Below are positions 18,404-29,719 of a stretch of DNA of 64,000 nucleotides, in pieces (within the stretch, counting starts at the first letter, position 1; each line of letters begins with the position of its first letter). The position numbers were made by a program, and so were the translations under genes. The notes under the pieces were generated by a model. It did not search any database, was not told the origin of the DNA, and saw only the letters and a program-made list of their open reading frames with translations. Source of the stretch: Erwinia tasmaniensis Et1/99 (GTDB lineage Bacteria; Pseudomonadota; Gammaproteobacteria; Enterobacterales; Enterobacteriaceae); NCBI RefSeq assembly GCF_000026185.1, contig NC_010694.1, forward strand, positions 2,232,001-2,296,000. Direction: 5' to 3'.

Positions 18404-18715
18404 TTAAACCTGCATATTCATGATGTCGCTATACGCACTGACCAGCTTGTTACGTACCTGGATGCCCATCTGCATAGAGACACTGGATTTCTGAAGGTCG
18501 ACCATCACATCATTCAGTGAGACCCCCTCCTTCCCCATTTCAAACGCCTGCGCCTGACTGCGGGCGGCAGTTTGCGTTTCGCTTATCTTATTCAACGCCG
18601 CCTTCATTTCTGCGCCGAAATCAGCCGAAGAGGCATCGTCAGTTTTGCTGCCGCTTGCCTGAAGAGCCGCCGTCTGCATTGCCTGCATCACACTCTCAAT
18701 ACCCTGAATAGCCAT
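18404..18715 (-). CDS. fliE: Flagellar hook-basal body protein FliE
   Basis: FliE joins the MS ring to the proximal rod and is an early substrate of the flagellar export gate. It has 103 residues with the family C-terminus SVSMQMGIQVRNKLVSAYSDIMNMQV and the motif FEMGKEGVSLNDVMVDLQKSS. It is a single-gene unit divergent from fliF across 240 bases, the arrangement in E. coli and Salmonella. The shared spacer should hold the FlhDC-dependent class 2 promoters; I could not pick the boxes with confidence. Confidence 0.96.
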   Translation of the reverse strand: MAIQGIESVMQAMQTAALQASGSKTDDASSADFGAEMKAALNKISETQTAARSQAQAFEMGKEGVSLNDVMVDLQKSSVSMQMGIQVRNKLVSAYSDIMNMQV

Positions 18716-18955
18716 GATTACTCCCGGATAGATGCCAAAATTATGGTAAGTGACGACAAGCTTAGCACAGCGTCAATAAGACAAAGCCGCTAAATAGATA
18801 CAAAAATCACAGCTTATTAAGCCATCGATTTTTAGGTTTCAGAAAATAATGGCAGTCCATTCAGGTGGAATTTTTTTAAGCCAGCGCATCAGGGAGTCAG
18901 TTTTGTTACGACACTACACGCAGCAGTCCAGTCAAATGTCAGACAGGAACGAGTC

Positions 18956-20671
18956 ATGAATGCAACTGCCACGCAGGATAATCCAGCGAAGAAAGGCGTA
19001 AATGACCTGCTCGCTCGCCTACGCGCCAATCCACGGGTGCCGCTTATCGTTGCCGCTGCCGCCGTCGTCGCCGTTGTCATCGCGATGGTTCTTTGGGCGA
19101 AACAGCCAGATTATCGCGTACTGTATAACAATCTCAGCAATGAGGATGGCGGTGCTATCGTCACCCAGCTCACGCAGATGAACGTGCCCTACAAGTTTGA
19201 CGACCGCGGTGGCGCACTGCTGGTGCCTGCAGCACAGGTGCACGAGCTGCGTCTGCGCCTCGCTTCACAGGGTTTACCTAAAGGCGGAGCCGTTGGCTTT
19301 GAACTTCTGGACAAAGAAAAGTTTGGCATCAGTCAGTTTAGCGAGCAGATTAATTATCAGCGCGCGCTGGAAGGCGAACTGGCGCGCACCATCGCCACGC
19401 TCGGCCCGGTAAAGGATGCACGCGTGCATCTGGCAATGCCAAAACCAACCCTGTTCGTCCGTGAACAAAAATCACCGTCCGCCTCCGTCACACTTGCCCT
19501 GCAACCAGGGCGAGCGCTGGATGAAGGTCAGATTAACGCCGTGGTGCATATGGTCTCCAGCAGCGTTGCGGGAATGCCGCAGGGTAATGTTACCGTGGTG
19601 GATCAATCCGGACGCCTGCTCACCCAAAACGATACGACCGGCCGCGATCTCAATGACGCTCAACTGAAATACGCCAGCGACGTTGAAACGCGTTATCAGC
19701 AGCGAATCGAAGCCATACTCGGTCCAATCGTCGGTAACAGCAATGTGCACGCGCAGGTTACCGCGCAGATAGATTTCAATAAGCGGGAAAAAACCGACGA
19801 GCAGTACGCACCGAACAGCAATCCTGAGCAGCAGGCCGTTCGCTCACGCCAGACCAGCAATAGCGAACAGCTGGGTGGGCAGTCTGCTGGCGGCGTGCCG
19901 GGCGCACTGTCCAATCAGCCTGCGCCAGCCAATGCAGGCCCGGTAACCACGCCGAATAATACTAATGCTAACGGCGCAAACGGCGCGAATGCCAACAATG
20001 GCCAGCCGGCCAATAACGCAGCCAGCGGCGCGCAAAAAACGTCTCCGTCCAACACTCGCAGTGATAATACGACCAACTACGAAGTCAACCGAACCATTCT
20101 GCATACCAAAATGAACGTCGGCGAAGTCCAGCGCCTGTCCGTGGCGGTGGTCGTTAACTATCGCAGTGATGCTGCCGGGAAACCTATCGCCCTGAATGAG
20201 GCGCAGATCAAACAGATAGAAGACCTGACTCGTGAAGCAATGGGCTACTCAGAGAAGCGAGGCGACAGCCTGAACGTGGTCAACTCGCCGTTTACGCAGA
20301 ACAGCGATCTCGGAGACGAGCTGCCGTTCTGGAAACAGCCCGCGTTTATTGACCAGATGTTTGAAGCAGGTCGCTGGTTACTGGTGCTGATTGTCGCCTT
20401 TATCCTCTACCGTAAACTGCTGCGGCCGCAGTTGCTGCGTAAGGCAGCGCTGGAGAAATCCACGCGGGAAGCCGCAACATCCGCCGCGCGCAACAGCACG
20501 CAACAGGAAGGCGTTTCCGTCAAGCTGTCCAAAGACGAGCTGGATCAGGAACGTAAATCAGAGCACCGCATGAGTGCTGAAGTGATGAGCCAGCGTATTC
20601 GCGAAATGTCAGAAAATGACCCGCGCGTCGTGGCTCTGGTTATTCGCCAGTGGATGAAGGACGAACTATGA
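18956..20671 (+). CDS. fliF: Flagellar MS-ring protein FliF
   Basis: Builds the MS ring in the inner membrane, the platform for the switch and export gate. Of 571 residues, TM1 is at ~30-47, ring-building motifs follow ([44 protein letters not shown]), TM2 is at ~465-485, and a cytoplasmic tail ends [17 protein letters not shown], which binds FliG. Residues ~310-375 are a long Asn/Ala/Gly/Pro-rich insert ([18 protein letters not shown]), which explains the excess over ~552 residues in E. coli. First gene of fliFGHIJK. Confidence 0.97.
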   Translation: MNATATQDNPAKKGVNDLLARLRANPRVPLIVAAAAVVAVVIAMVLWAKQPDYRVLYNNLSNEDGGAIVTQLTQMNVPYKFDDRGGALLVPAAQVHELRLRLASQGLPKGGAVGFELLDKEKFGISQFSEQINYQRALEGELARTIATLGPVKDARVHLAMPKPTLFVREQKSPSASVTLALQPGRALDEGQINAVVHMVSSSVAGMPQGNVTVVDQSGRLLTQNDTTGRDLNDAQLKYASDVETRYQQRIEAILGPIVGNSNVHAQVTAQIDFNKREKTDEQYAPNSNPEQQAVRSRQTSNSEQLGGQSAGGVPGALSNQPAPANAGPVTTPNNTNANGANGANANNGQPANNAASGAQKTSPSNTRSDNTTNYEVNRTILHTKMNVGEVQRLSVAVVVNYRSDAAGKPIALNEAQIKQIEDLTREAMGYSEKRGDSLNVVNSPFTQNSDLGDELPFWKQPAFIDQMFEAGRWLLVLIVAFILYRKLLRPQLLRKAALEKSTREAATSAARNSTQQEGVSVKLSKDELDQERKSEHRMSAEVMSQRIREMSENDPRVVALVIRQWMKDEL

Positions 20672-21660
20672 GTCTCACCGGTACAGAAAAAAGCGCCATC
20701 ATGATGATGACCATTGGCGAGGATCGTGCGGCGGAAGTGTTTAAACACCTGGACGCGCGTGAGGTACAGCACCTCAGCTCTGCCATTTCTAATATGCGGC
20801 AGGTTTCCCATAAACAGCTGACCGACGTGCTGCGCGAATTTGAAACCGATGCAGAACAGTTTGCCGCTCTGAGCCTGAACTCCAACGACTACCTGCGTAC
20901 AGTGCTGATCAAGGCGCTGGGCGAAGAGCGCGCGTCGACGCTGCTGGAAGATATCCTGGAAACCCGCGAAACCACCAGCGGTATGGACACGCTCAACTTT
21001 ATGGAGCCACAGGCGGCTGCCGATCTGATCCGCGACGAACATCCGCAGATCATCGCCACCATCCTGGTTCACCTGAAACGTGGTCAGGCTGCGGATATCC
21101 TCGCGCAGTTTGACGAGCGTCTGCGTCACGACGTCATGCTACGCATCGCCACCTTCGGCGGCGTACAGCCAGCAGCGCTGGCTGAATTGACCGAAGTGCT
21201 CAACGGCCTGCTGGATGGTCAAAACCTCAAACGTGCGAAGATGGGCGGCGTACGTACCGCGGCAGAAATCATCAACCTGATGAAAACGCAGCAGGAAGAG
21301 GCCGTTATGGAAGCGGTGCGCGAATTCGATGGCGAACTGGCACAAAAAATCATCGACGAAATGTTCCTGTTCGAAAATCTCGTCGAAGTGGACGATCGCA
21401 GCATTCAACGCCTGTTGCAGGAAGTGGAATCCGAGTCGCTGCTGGTCGCCCTGAAAGGTTCAGAGCAGCCGCTGCGCGAGAAGTTCCTGAGCAATATGTC
21501 ACAACGTGCTGCCGACATTCTGCGCGATGATTTGGCCAACCGTGGTCCGATGCGAATGTCTGCGGTGGAAACCGAGCAGAAAGCGATCCTGTTGATTGTT
21601 CGTCGTCTGGCCGAAAGTGGCGAGATGGTGATTGGCGGTGGCGAGGAAACCTATGTCTGA
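20668..21660 (+). CDS. fliG: Flagellar motor switch protein FliG
   Basis: FliG is the rotor torque ring that contacts MotA. It has 330 residues from [14 protein letters not shown]; the ATG overlaps the fliF TGA (ATGA). The EHPQ hinge-region motif ([14 protein letters not shown]), the middle domain and the C-terminal charged torque helix ([20 protein letters not shown]) are intact. An upstream in-frame ATG at 20650 lies inside fliF and is less likely. Confidence 0.97.
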   Translation: MSLTGTEKSAIMMMTIGEDRAAEVFKHLDAREVQHLSSAISNMRQVSHKQLTDVLREFETDAEQFAALSLNSNDYLRTVLIKALGEERASTLLEDILETRETTSGMDTLNFMEPQAAADLIRDEHPQIIATILVHLKRGQAADILAQFDERLRHDVMLRIATFGGVQPAALAELTEVLNGLLDGQNLKRAKMGGVRTAAEIINLMKTQQEEAVMEAVREFDGELAQKIIDEMFLFENLVEVDDRSIQRLLQEVESESLLVALKGSEQPLREKFLSNMSQRAADILRDDLANRGPMRMSAVETEQKAILLIVRRLAESGEMVIGGGEETYV

Positions 21661-22342
21661 TAATGCCTCCCTGCCTTGGCAGCGCTGGCAGCCAAATGAC
21701 CTGGCGCAGCCGAAACCACAGCCGACCGAAGAGCCCGTGCAGCCTGAAGTGAGCGAAGAACCGCTTGAACAGCAGCAGTTTCAGCTAGAGGAGTGGCAGA
21801 CCCAGGTGCGCAACGAGGCCCAGGGACAGGGGTATGCCGAAGGCCAGCAGCGCGGTTTTTCCGAAGGCCAGAAGGCCGGTTACGATGCAGGTTTTCAGCA
21901 GGGTCTGGCGGAATCCCAGCAGCAGCAGGCGCCTGTACAGGCGCGCATGCAGCAGCTGGTTTCGGAATTCCATAATGCGCTGGAAGGTCTGGACAGCGTG
22001 ATCGCATCACGTCTGATGCAGCTGGCGCTGGAGGCGGCCCGGCGCGTTATCGGCCAGGCCCCGCACGTTGACGGAACGGCCCTGCTGCGTCAGATCCAGG
22101 AAATGTTGCAGCAGGAACCGATGTTTAGCGGCAAACCGACGCTGCGCGTCCATCCGGATGATTTACCCCGCGTGGAAAGCACGCTGGGCGCTACGCTCAG
22201 CCTGCACGGCTGGCGGCTGCTTGGTGACAGTACTCTACATCCGGGTGGCTGCAAGGTGAGCGCGGAAGACGGCGACCTGGATGCCAGTATCGCAACCCGT
22301 TGGCACGAGTTGTGCCGTCTGGCCGCACCGGGAGAATTGTAA
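21653..22342 (+). CDS. fliH: Flagellar export ATPase regulator FliH
   Basis: FliH binds the FliI ATPase and anchors it at the C ring. It has 229 residues: a Pro/Glu/Gln-rich N-terminus with the aromatic/tryptophan segment that docks FliN/FlhA ([10 protein letters not shown]), the GxxxG-type repeats of a helical region ([20 protein letters not shown], ~65-84), then the V-ATPase-like peripheral-stalk domain (residues ~110-229). Its start overlaps fliG by 8 bases and its TAA overlaps the fliI ATG. Confidence 0.95.
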   Translation: MSDNASLPWQRWQPNDLAQPKPQPTEEPVQPEVSEEPLEQQQFQLEEWQTQVRNEAQGQGYAEGQQRGFSEGQKAGYDAGFQQGLAESQQQQAPVQARMQQLVSEFHNALEGLDSVIASRLMQLALEAARRVIGQAPHVDGTALLRQIQEMLQQEPMFSGKPTLRVHPDDLPRVESTLGATLSLHGWRLLGDSTLHPGGCKVSAEDGDLDASIATRWHELCRLAAPGEL

Positions 22343-23703
22343 TGATGACTCGCCTGTCACGCTGGCTCGGCGCGCTCGACAACCTTGAACAGCGCATGGA
22401 GCAGCTGCCGGAAGCCCGCCGTTATGGCCGCCTGGTACGCGCTACGGGCCTGGTGCTGGAAGCCACCGGCCTTCAGCTTCCGCTCGGCGCGACCTGCGTG
22501 ATCGAACGGCACGATAATCAGGGTATCGGCGAGGTAGACAGTGAAGTGGTCGGTTTTAACGGTCAGAAGCTGCTGTTGATGCCGCTGGAAGAGGTGGAGG
22601 GCATTGTCCCCGGAGCGCGCGTTTACGCTCGCGTTTCTGGCGACAGCCAGCACAGCGGTAAACAGTTAATGCTCGGCCCAGAACTGCTGGGGCGCGTGCT
22701 GGATGGAAGCGGCCGCCCGCTCGACGGCCTGCCAGCCCCCGAAACCGGCTATCGTGCTCCGCTGATCACCCCGCCGTTTAACCCTTTGCAGCGCACGCCA
22801 ATCACTGACGTACTCGACACCGGCGTCCGCGCGATCAATGCCCTTCTTACCGTGGGGCGTGGCCAGCGTATGGGGCTGTTTGCCGGTTCTGGGGTGGGTA
22901 AAAGCGTCCTGCTGGGCATGATGGCGCGCTACACGCAGGCTGACGTTATCGTCGTCGGCCTGATTGGCGAACGCGGGCGCGAAGTGAAAGATTTTATCGA
23001 GAATATTCTTGGCAGCGAGGGCCGCGCCCGCTCGGTGGTCATTGCCGCCCCGGCGGATGTTTCTCCCCTGCTGCGCATGCAGGGCGCTTCCTACGCCACC
23101 CGCATCGCGGAAGATTTTCGTGACCGTGGTCAACATGTGCTGCTGATCATGGACTCCCTGACGCGTTACGCCATGGCGCAGCGTGAAATCGCCCTTGCTA
23201 TCGGTGAGCCGCCGGCGACAAAAGGCTATCCACCTTCGGTATTCGCCAAGCTGCCTGCGCTGGTGGAACGTGCCGGTAACGGAATTGACGGGGGAGGTTC
23301 AATTACCGCCTTCTATACCGTGTTGACCGAGGGGGACGACCAGCAGGACCCGATTGCCGACTCGGCGCGCGCCATCCTTGATGGTCATATTGTCCTCTCC
23401 CGTCGGCTGGCCGAGTCCGGCCACTATCCGGCGATTGATATTGAAGCGTCAATCAGCCGCGTGATGGCACATCTGATTGACGACACCCATTACGCGCGCG
23501 TCCGTCAGTTCAAACAGCTGTTGTCCAGTTACCAGCGCAACCGCGACCTGGTCAGCGTTGGTGCTTACGCAGCGGGTACCGATCCGACGCTGGATAAAGC
23601 AATAAAACTTTATCCCGAGCTTGAGGCGTTCCTGCAACAGGGAATGTTTGAACGCAGCACGTTTGATGACGCCAGCCTGCATCTGCAGGCAATTTTTGGT
23701 TAA
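22342..23703 (+). CDS. fliI: Flagellum-specific ATP synthase FliI
   Basis: The F1-beta-like ATPase that helps energise flagellar protein export. It has 453 residues from [10 protein letters not shown] (E. coli 457), Walker A AGSGVGKS (~181-188), [12 protein letters not shown], Walker [13 protein letters not shown], and [23 protein letters not shown]. The start overlaps the fliH stop (TAATG); either of two adjacent ATGs may serve. Confidence 0.97.
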   Translation: MMTRLSRWLGALDNLEQRMEQLPEARRYGRLVRATGLVLEATGLQLPLGATCVIERHDNQGIGEVDSEVVGFNGQKLLLMPLEEVEGIVPGARVYARVSGDSQHSGKQLMLGPELLGRVLDGSGRPLDGLPAPETGYRAPLITPPFNPLQRTPITDVLDTGVRAINALLTVGRGQRMGLFAGSGVGKSVLLGMMARYTQADVIVVGLIGERGREVKDFIENILGSEGRARSVVIAAPADVSPLLRMQGASYATRIAEDFRDRGQHVLLIMDSLTRYAMAQREIALAIGEPPATKGYPPSVFAKLPALVERAGNGIDGGGSITAFYTVLTEGDDQQDPIADSARAILDGHIVLSRRLAESGHYPAIDIEASISRVMAHLIDDTHYARVRQFKQLLSSYQRNRDLVSVGAYAAGTDPTLDKAIKLYPELEAFLQQGMFERSTFDDASLHLQAIFG

Positions 23704-23729
23704 GTTCCTGACCTGTCACCGGAGGATCG

Positions 23730-24176
23730 ATGACTAAAGCAGCTTCCGCCATCGACACATTGCGCTCGCTGGCACACAAAGATGTTGAGAAAGCGGCCAT
23801 TCAGTTAGGCGATGCGCGCCGCGCCTATAAACAGGCTGATGAGCAGCTGACGATGCTGCTCAACTATCAGGACGAATACCGTAAAAACCTGAATAACACC
23901 ATGAGTGAGGGCATCGCCAGCACCCGTTGGTACAACTACCACCAGTTTATTCAGACGCTGGAAAAAGCGATTGAGCAGCACCGTGCTCAGTTAACAAACT
24001 GGGGAACCCGGGTAGAAAACGCGCTGCGCCTGTGGCGCGACAAACAGCAACGCCTGCATGCATATGAAACGCTACAGGCACGCGCACATGCCAGCGCTCT
24101 GTTACAAGAAAACCGTCTGGATCAGAAACGAATGGATGAATTTGCCCAACGGGCATCATTGAGGAAAGGCGAATGA
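23730..24176 (+). CDS. fliJ: Flagellar export chaperone FliJ
   Basis: A coiled-coil protein that sits in the FliI hexamer centre and carries export chaperones to FlhA. It has 148 residues that are almost entirely helical, with heptad-like charge spacing ([42 protein letters not shown]). A good GGAGGA precedes the ATG. It ends overlapping fliK by 4 bases (ATGA). Confidence 0.95.
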   Translation: MTKAASAIDTLRSLAHKDVEKAAIQLGDARRAYKQADEQLTMLLNYQDEYRKNLNNTMSEGIASTRWYNYHQFIQTLEKAIEQHRAQLTNWGTRVENALRLWRDKQQRLHAYETLQARAHASALLQENRLDQKRMDEFAQRASLRKGE

Positions 24177-25471
24177 TTACCTTACCAACCGCTGCAACCA
24201 GCACCAGCAGCAAGACCACCGCCAGCCTGAACAGCGATAACGTGCAGGACAGCCGCGTCGACGGCGATCCGCTCTCCGGCGCGGAAAACCTGCCACAGGG
24301 TTTTGTCACGCTGTTAGGTAACCGCCTGTTATCGCTGGCGCAGCAGGGAGCGACCCATGCTCAGACCGGTGAAGTCGGCAGCGGCGCGGCGGCTGAAACC
24401 GGCGGCAAAAGCAAGGCAACAAGCGCCGTCAATGCGCTGCTGGCCACGTTGGATAACCCTGACACTCTGAGCAATCTGTTACAGACGGCGGCAGAGGTCA
24501 CCGGCAAAAAGGGGGATGAACAAACCGACGATCCCGCCACTCCGGTTACTGCCCTGAGCGCAAACGATCTACAGGCTTTACAGGCGTTGTACGCCATGTT
24601 GCCTAATCAGGCCATCACGCCCGTGAACACCACTCAGGCCCACGAACTGACGGAAGCCGCGCTGAATAAAAGCGACAAGCAGTCGATGCTGGACGCTTTA
24701 AGTACGGCCGCAGGCAAAACGCACGGCGAGAACGATGAGCCCAGCGATACGCTGACGGGAAAAAACAGTGACGGTGGAGGGCAGACAAAGGCAGCGGACA
24801 AACCCGGCGTCAGGCCTGAGGCCGGAGTCAGTTCAGCTGCACAAGGCGGTGATCCGGCGTTTCAGTCGTTAATCAGCGGCGCGGGTAAAGAGAATGTTCA
24901 GGACAAACACCAGCCTGAATCTAGCCTGAACGCGCCGACAACGCATGGCTCGCTGATGACCGCCACCGCGGCGCTCGTTCCAACGACAACCTCCGCGGTC
25001 AGCGCGCCGGCGACGCCATTTTTGAATGCACAGCTCGGCAGCCCGGAATGGCAACAGGCCCTGGGGCAACAGATCCTGATGTTCAGCCGCAATGGGCTAC
25101 AGACCGCCGAACTGCGCCTGCATCCGCAGGATCTGGGCAGTATCCAGATCAGCCTGAAGTTGGATAACGACCATGCGCAGCTGAGCCTGGTCTCCAATCA
25201 CAGCCAGGTCAGGGATGCGCTGGAGGCGGCCTTACCGCAATTGCGCGCCTCAATGGCTGAAAGCGGCATTAACCTGGGCCAAAGTAACGTCAGTAGCGAT
25301 AACTTCCAGCAGGGGAAATCTTTTAACGGCCAGCAGGAACAGCGGCGTGACAATACCGACACCCCCTTCAGTCTTGGAAGCGAAGGTGACGGCGATACCA
25401 CGCCAATCGCCGTTCCCGTCAGCCTGCAGGCACGCGCAACGGGTGCTAACGCGGTTGATATCTTCGCCTGA
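24173..25471 (+). CDS. fliK: Flagellar hook-length control protein FliK
   Basis: FliK is the secreted molecular ruler that ends hook export. It has 432 residues, longer than E. coli (375): an unordered Ser/Thr/Ala/Gly-rich N-terminal two-thirds and the conserved C-terminal substrate-switch domain (~285-395; [52 protein letters not shown]). Ruler length should scale with hook length, so the extra residues could mean a somewhat longer hook. Last gene of the fliF operon. Confidence 0.95.
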   Translation: MITLPTAATSTSSKTTASLNSDNVQDSRVDGDPLSGAENLPQGFVTLLGNRLLSLAQQGATHAQTGEVGSGAAAETGGKSKATSAVNALLATLDNPDTLSNLLQTAAEVTGKKGDEQTDDPATPVTALSANDLQALQALYAMLPNQAITPVNTTQAHELTEAALNKSDKQSMLDALSTAAGKTHGENDEPSDTLTGKNSDGGGQTKAADKPGVRPEAGVSSAAQGGDPAFQSLISGAGKENVQDKHQPESSLNAPTTHGSLMTATAALVPTTTSAVSAPATPFLNAQLGSPEWQQALGQQILMFSRNGLQTAELRLHPQDLGSIQISLKLDNDHAQLSLVSNHSQVRDALEAALPQLRASMAESGINLGQSNVSSDNFQQGKSFNGQQEQRRDNTDTPFSLGSEGDGDTTPIAVPVSLQARATGANAVDIFA

Positions 25472-25501
25472 CGCTCACAAACGCGCAAGCTGATGGCAAA
25501 A

Positions 25502-25541
25502 CTCGTGTCTTTTCTGCCCATTGTTTACGGCAAGACACGAG
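25502..25541 (+). terminator. Hairpin between fliK and fliL
   Basis: A perfect 10-bp stem CTCGTGTCTT/AAGACACGAG (25502-25511, 25532-25541) with a 20-base loop lies in the 151-base fliK-fliL gap. Only a weak AT stretch follows. It may partly separate the fliFGHIJK and fliLMNOPQR transcripts. Confidence 0.45.
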
Positions 25542-25622
25542 ATAATTTGCACATTACGGCGTGAGGCAGCGAATTGAGTTGTACCGCTCTACTGAAAATA
25601 ATCACAGGAAGTCACAGCAAAT

Positions 25623-26105
25623 ATGACCGATAGCGCTAAATCCAGAAGCGGAAAACGTAAGCTCCTGATACTGATGGTAGTGATTGTGGCTCTGATCGGC
25701 TGCGGCGTAGCGGGTTATACCGTGTGGAAACGGATGAAGGCGCCGGCCGATCCCACAGCGGTCGCCAAACATCAGCCGCCGGCCATACCGGTATTTTTCG
25801 CTCTGGATACCTTCACCGTAAACCTGATCAATCCAGATAATGACCCGGATCGCGTTTTGTACGTCGGTTTTACCCTGCGCCTGCCGGACGAAGAAACGCG
25901 TCGTCGTATGAGCGATTATTTACCCGAGATCCGTAGCCGTCTTCTGCTGCTGCTTTCTCGTCAGACTGCCGCCTCGCTGGCCAGTGAGCATGGCAAGGAG
26001 CAGTTAGTGACCCAGATTAAGCAGACATTGGCCCCTCAGCTGGTACAGGGACAACCACAGCAGGCCGTGACGGATGTCCTTTTCACAGCCTTTATCCTGC
26101 GGTGA
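25623..26105 (+). CDS. fliL: Flagellar basal-body protein FliL
   Basis: FliL is an inner-membrane protein around the stator that supports torque. It has 160 residues with a single N-terminal TM (~14-33, LLILMVVIVALIGCGVAGYTVW) and a periplasmic SPFH-like domain (FFALDTFTVNLINPDNDPDRVLYVGFTLRL), ending TDVLFTAFILR. First gene of fliLMNOPQR, 9 bases before fliM. Confidence 0.95.
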   Translation: MTDSAKSRSGKRKLLILMVVIVALIGCGVAGYTVWKRMKAPADPTAVAKHQPPAIPVFFALDTFTVNLINPDNDPDRVLYVGFTLRLPDEETRRRMSDYLPEIRSRLLLLLSRQTAASLASEHGKEQLVTQIKQTLAPQLVQGQPQQAVTDVLFTAFILR

Positions 26106-26114
26106 TGAAAAAAA

Positions 26115-27125
26115 ATGGGCGATAACATTCTTTCTCAGGCCGAAATTGACGCACTGTTGAATGGCGACAGCGACAGCGCAACGGAAGATAAGGCCAATAA
26201 AAAAGAGGGCGAGGATCATATTCGCCCTTATGATCCCAATACCCAGCGCCGCGTGGTGCGCGAGCGCCTGCAGGCGCTTGAGATCATCAATGAACGCTTT
26301 GCCCGTGCTTATCGCATGGCGCTGTTTAATCTGCTGCGCCGCAGCCCGGATATTACCGTCGGCGCGATTAAGATCCAGCCATATCATGAGTTTGCCCGTA
26401 ATCTTCCGGTGCCAACCAATCTTAATCTGATCCACCTCAAGCCGTTGCGCGGCACGGCGCTGGTGGTGTTTTCACCCAGTCTGGTATTCATTGCAGTGGA
26501 TAACCTTTTCGGTGGGGATGGCCGCTTTCCGACGAAAGTCGAAGGGCGTGAATTTACCCATACCGAACAGCGGGTTATCGGCCGAATGCTGAAGCTGGCG
26601 CTGGAGGGCTACAGTGAAGCCTGGAAACCTATCTATCCGCTGGACGTGGAGTATGTCCGTTCCGAGATGCAGGTGAAGTTTACCAACATCACCACTTCTC
26701 CTAACGATATCGTGGTCACCACGCCGTTCCAGGTTGAGATTGGTAACCTGACGGGCGAGTTCAATATCTGCATCCCTTTCAGCATGATCGAACCGCTGCG
26801 TGAAACCCTGGTCAATCCGCCGCTGGAGAACTCCCTCAGTCAAGATGAGACCTGGCGTGACACGCTGGTTAAACAGGTTCAGCACTCTGAACTTGAGCTG
26901 GTTGCCAACTTTGCCGATGTCTCGATGAGGATCTCACGCCTGCTGGCGTTGAAACCTGGCGACGTGCTCCCTATTGACAAACCGGACCGCATAATTGCCC
27001 ATGTGGATGGCGTGCCGGTGTTGACCAGCCAGTACGGAACGTTGAATAAACAGTTCGCGCTGCGCGTGGAACACCTGATTAACCCGATTTTGAATTCGAT
27101 GAACGAGGAACAGCCCGATGAGTGA
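26115..27125 (+). CDS. fliM: Flagellar motor switch protein FliM
   Basis: FliM binds CheY-P and, with FliG and FliN, forms the switch complex. It has 336 residues. The N-terminal CheY-P-binding peptide ILSQAEIDALLNGD is intact, then the CheC-like middle domain (~45-230) and a C-terminal SpoA/FliN-like domain (~250-325, RISRLLALKPGDVLPI). It overlaps fliN by 8 bases. Confidence 0.97.
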   Translation: MGDNILSQAEIDALLNGDSDSATEDKANKKEGEDHIRPYDPNTQRRVVRERLQALEIINERFARAYRMALFNLLRRSPDITVGAIKIQPYHEFARNLPVPTNLNLIHLKPLRGTALVVFSPSLVFIAVDNLFGGDGRFPTKVEGREFTHTEQRVIGRMLKLALEGYSEAWKPIYPLDVEYVRSEMQVKFTNITTSPNDIVVTTPFQVEIGNLTGEFNICIPFSMIEPLRETLVNPPLENSLSQDETWRDTLVKQVQHSELELVANFADVSMRISRLLALKPGDVLPIDKPDRIIAHVDGVPVLTSQYGTLNKQFALRVEHLINPILNSMNEEQPDE

Positions 27126-27519
27126 TACCAATAAGCCGTCCGATGACGATATCTCTGCGGACGACATGTGGGCTGACGCCATGAATGAACAGACGAAATC
27201 CCCGTCCACCGATGGCGTATTCAACACGTTCGAAGGCGGTGAGAATAACGCCTCGCTTCAGGATATCGATATGATTATGGATATCCCGGTCAAGCTGACC
27301 GTCGAGCTGGGTCGCACCAAAATGACCATCAAAGAGCTACTGCGCCTGTCGCAGGGCTCGGTGGTCGCACTCGACGGCCTGGCTGGGGAGCCGCTGGATA
27401 TTCTGATCAACGGTTATCTGATTGCCCAGGGCGAAGTGGTCGTGGTGGCCGATAAGTATGGCGTCCGCATTACCGATATCATCACGCCATCTGAACGTAT
27501 GCGTCGCCTGAGCCGCTAA
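27118..27519 (+). CDS. fliN: Flagellar motor switch protein FliN
   Basis: C-ring base protein that also docks FliH. It has 133 residues with a variable acidic N-terminus and a C-terminal SpoA domain (~55-130; IPVKLTVELGRTKMTIKELLRLSQGSVVALD, ITDIITPSERMRRL). It directly abuts fliO without a gap. Confidence 0.97.
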   Translation: MSDTNKPSDDDISADDMWADAMNEQTKSPSTDGVFNTFEGGENNASLQDIDMIMDIPVKLTVELGRTKMTIKELLRLSQGSVVALDGLAGEPLDILINGYLIAQGEVVVVADKYGVRITDIITPSERMRRLSR

Positions 27520-27909
27520 ATGAACAGCACCCAGCAGCAGTCCGTCACGCCGCAGCCGGCGATCTCCACCGGCTCTATGCTGACCCAGGTCAGCGGGGTT
27601 TTGACGGCCATTATTATTCTTATCCTGGCGATTGCCTGGCTGGCAAAACGCTTTGGTTTTACCGCCAGGCGCGGCGGTAGCCAGCAGCTTAATATCAGCG
27701 CCAGCTGCCAGCTGGGCCAGCGCGAACGCGTGGTCATCGTCGATGTCGACGATGCACGACTGGTGCTGGGCATTACCGCCCAACAGATTACCCATTTGCA
27801 TACGCTGCCGGCAAAGCCCGCCCAGGGATCCACGGATTTACCGGCCGCCCCGACAGATTTTCGTCAGATCTTACACTCGTTACGTAAAGGACAGGGGAAG
27901 AAATCATGA
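27520..27909 (+). CDS. fliO: Flagellar export-gate assembly protein FliO
   Basis: FliO is a bitopic membrane protein that helps FliP assemble into the export gate. It has 129 residues with one TM (~24-45, [21 protein letters not shown]) and a small cytoplasmic beta domain ([22 protein letters not shown]). The C-terminal ATGA overlaps fliP. Confidence 0.93.
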   Translation: MNSTQQQSVTPQPAISTGSMLTQVSGVLTAIIILILAIAWLAKRFGFTARRGGSQQLNISASCQLGQRERVVIVDVDDARLVLGITAQQITHLHTLPAKPAQGSTDLPAAPTDFRQILHSLRKGQGKKS

Positions 27910-28643
27910 AACGTCTTTTTCCTCTGCTTTTGCCCGGCCTGCTGATGCTGGCACCCAACGTTTATGCTCAGCTGCCGGGGCTGATCAGCCAGCCGATGGC
28001 AAACGGTGGCCAAAGCTGGTCACTGCCGGTGCAAACGCTGGTATTTATTACCTCGTTGACCTTCCTGCCCGCTATTCTGCTGATGATGACCAGCTTCACG
28101 CGCATTATTATTGTGTTTGGCCTGCTGCGTAATGCTCTCGGCACGCCTTCAGCACCGCCGAATCAGGTCTTGTTGGGCCTGTCGCTGTTCCTGACCTTCT
28201 TTATTATGGGCCCGGTGTTCGACAAAATTTATACTGATGCCTACCAGCCGTTCAGTGAAGACAAAATCAGCATGCAGGAGGCGATTGATAAAGGTGCTCA
28301 GCCGCTGCGCGAGTTTATGCTGCGCCAGACGCGTGAGGCTGACCTTGCGCTGTTTGCCCGGCTGGCGAATACCGCGCCGATTGCCGGGCCAGAAGCCGTT
28401 CCAATGCGCATCCTGCTCCCTGCCTATGTCACCAGCGAACTGAAAACGGCGTTTCAGATTGGCTTTACGGTATTTATTCCATTTTTAATTATCGACCTGG
28501 TGGTTGCCAGCGTGCTGATGGCGCTGGGGATGATGATGGTGCCGCCCGCAACCATTGCGCTGCCTTTCAAGCTGATGCTGTTTGTACTGGTCGACGGCTG
28601 GCAGCTGCTGGTTGGTTCGCTGGCCCAGAGCTTTTATTCCTGA
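27906..28643 (+). CDS. fliP: Flagellar type III export-gate protein FliP
   Basis: Core pentamer of the export gate. It has 245 residues: a cleavable signal peptide (~1-21, [15 protein letters not shown]), four TMs, and the family strings [28 protein letters not shown] and [23 protein letters not shown]. It overlaps fliO by 4 bases and is followed 15 bases later by fliQ. Confidence 0.97.
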   Translation: MKRLFPLLLPGLLMLAPNVYAQLPGLISQPMANGGQSWSLPVQTLVFITSLTFLPAILLMMTSFTRIIIVFGLLRNALGTPSAPPNQVLLGLSLFLTFFIMGPVFDKIYTDAYQPFSEDKISMQEAIDKGAQPLREFMLRQTREADLALFARLANTAPIAGPEAVPMRILLPAYVTSELKTAFQIGFTVFIPFLIIDLVVASVLMALGMMMVPPATIALPFKLMLFVLVDGWQLLVGSLAQSFYS

Positions 28644-28658
28644 CCCGGAGCCTGAAAA

Positions 28659-28928
28659 ATGACACCTGAATCGGTAATGGTCATCGGGCACGATGCCATG
28701 CAAGTTGCGTTAGCCCTTGCCGCCCCACTGCTGTTGGCAGCGCTGGTCAGCGGCCTGCTGATCAGCCTGTTACAGGCCGCAACGCAGATTAATGAACAAA
28801 CGCTCTCCTTTATTCCTAAGATCCTTGCGGTCGTCACAACCATGGTTGTTGCCGGCCCCTGGATGTTAAATCTGGTACTCGACTATATGCGTACCCTGTT
28901 TAACAACCTGCCTTATATGATCGGATAA
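28659..28928 (+). CDS. fliQ: Flagellar type III export-gate protein FliQ
   Basis: An 89-residue two-helix gate subunit: [42 protein letters not shown], then a second hydrophobic segment. Its TAA overlaps the fliR ATG by one base, indicating coupled translation. Confidence 0.96.
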   Translation: MTPESVMVIGHDAMQVALALAAPLLLAALVSGLLISLLQAATQINEQTLSFIPKILAVVTTMVVAGPWMLNLVLDYMRTLFNNLPYMIG

Positions 28929-29719
28929 TGATCCTTTTTGACAGCAATCAGCTTCTGTTCTGGATAAGCCAACTCTTCTGGCCCCTGGCGCGCGTGCTTG
29001 CCCTAATTATGACCGCGCCGCTGCTTAGCGAAAAAGCAATCAGTCGCAAGGTGAAAATTGGGCTGGGCGTGATGATCACATGGGTGCTGGTTCCCTCACT
29101 GCCACCCACCCACGTGACGCTCTTTTCCGTTGGCGGTTTCTGGCTGCTTATTCAGCAAATTCTGATTGGCGTGGCGATTGGTTTCACCATGCAGTTTGCC
29201 TTTGCAGCGGTGCGCACCGCGGGCGAAGTGATTGGTTTGCAGATGGGACTCTCATTTGCCACCTTTTTTGACCCCGGTAGCCGTCTCAATATGCCGGTAC
29301 TGGCACGTTTTCTCGACATGCTGGCCATGCTGCTGTTTCTCTCCTTCAACGGCCATTTGTGGCTCATTTCGATGGTGGCGGACAGTTTTCATACCCTTCC
29401 CATCGGTGCAGAACCGCTCAACGGCAATGCTTTCATGGCGCTAACCAAAGCGGCCAATTTAATATTTCTTAACGGTATGAGATTGGCGTTACCGCTAATC
29501 ACTTTGCTGCTCACTTTAAACCTGGCCCTGGGGTTATTGAATCGCGTTTCACCCCAACTATCAGTTTTTGCCATCGGTTTTCCGGTGACATTATCAATAG
29601 GTATGATCTTTATCATCCTGATGATGCCTTTATTGGCCCCCTTCTGTGAACATTTATTCAGCGAAATTTTCGATCTACTGGCCACGCTGCTTGCCGAACT
29701 ACCCATTAACAAAACTTAA
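28928..29719 (+). CDS. fliR: Flagellar type III export-gate protein FliR
   Basis: Single-copy gate subunit completing the FliPQR channel. It has 263 residues with about six TMs; family strings include [54 protein letters not shown] and [20 protein letters not shown]. End of the fli operon; rcsA follows 640 bases downstream, as in E. coli gene order. Confidence 0.97.
   Translation: MILFDSNQLLFWISQLFWPLARVLALIMTAPLLSEKAISRKVKIGLGVMITWVLVPSLPPTHVTLFSVGGFWLLIQQILIGVAIGFTMQFAFAAVRTAGEVIGLQMGLSFATFFDPGSRLNMPVLARFLDMLAMLLFLSFNGHLWLISMVADSFHTLPIGAEPLNGNAFMALTKAANLIFLNGMRLALPLITLLLTLNLALGLLNRVSPQLSVFAIGFPVTLSIGMIFIILMMPLLAPFCEHLFSEIFDLLATLLAELPINKT

Noticed and set aside
18767..18794. GCCGCTAA string in the fliE-fliF gap as a sigma-28 promoter
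   Set aside because: The -10 has a mismatch and the expected -35 position reads ACAG, not TAAA; early fli operons are FlhDC/sigma-70 dependent anyway.
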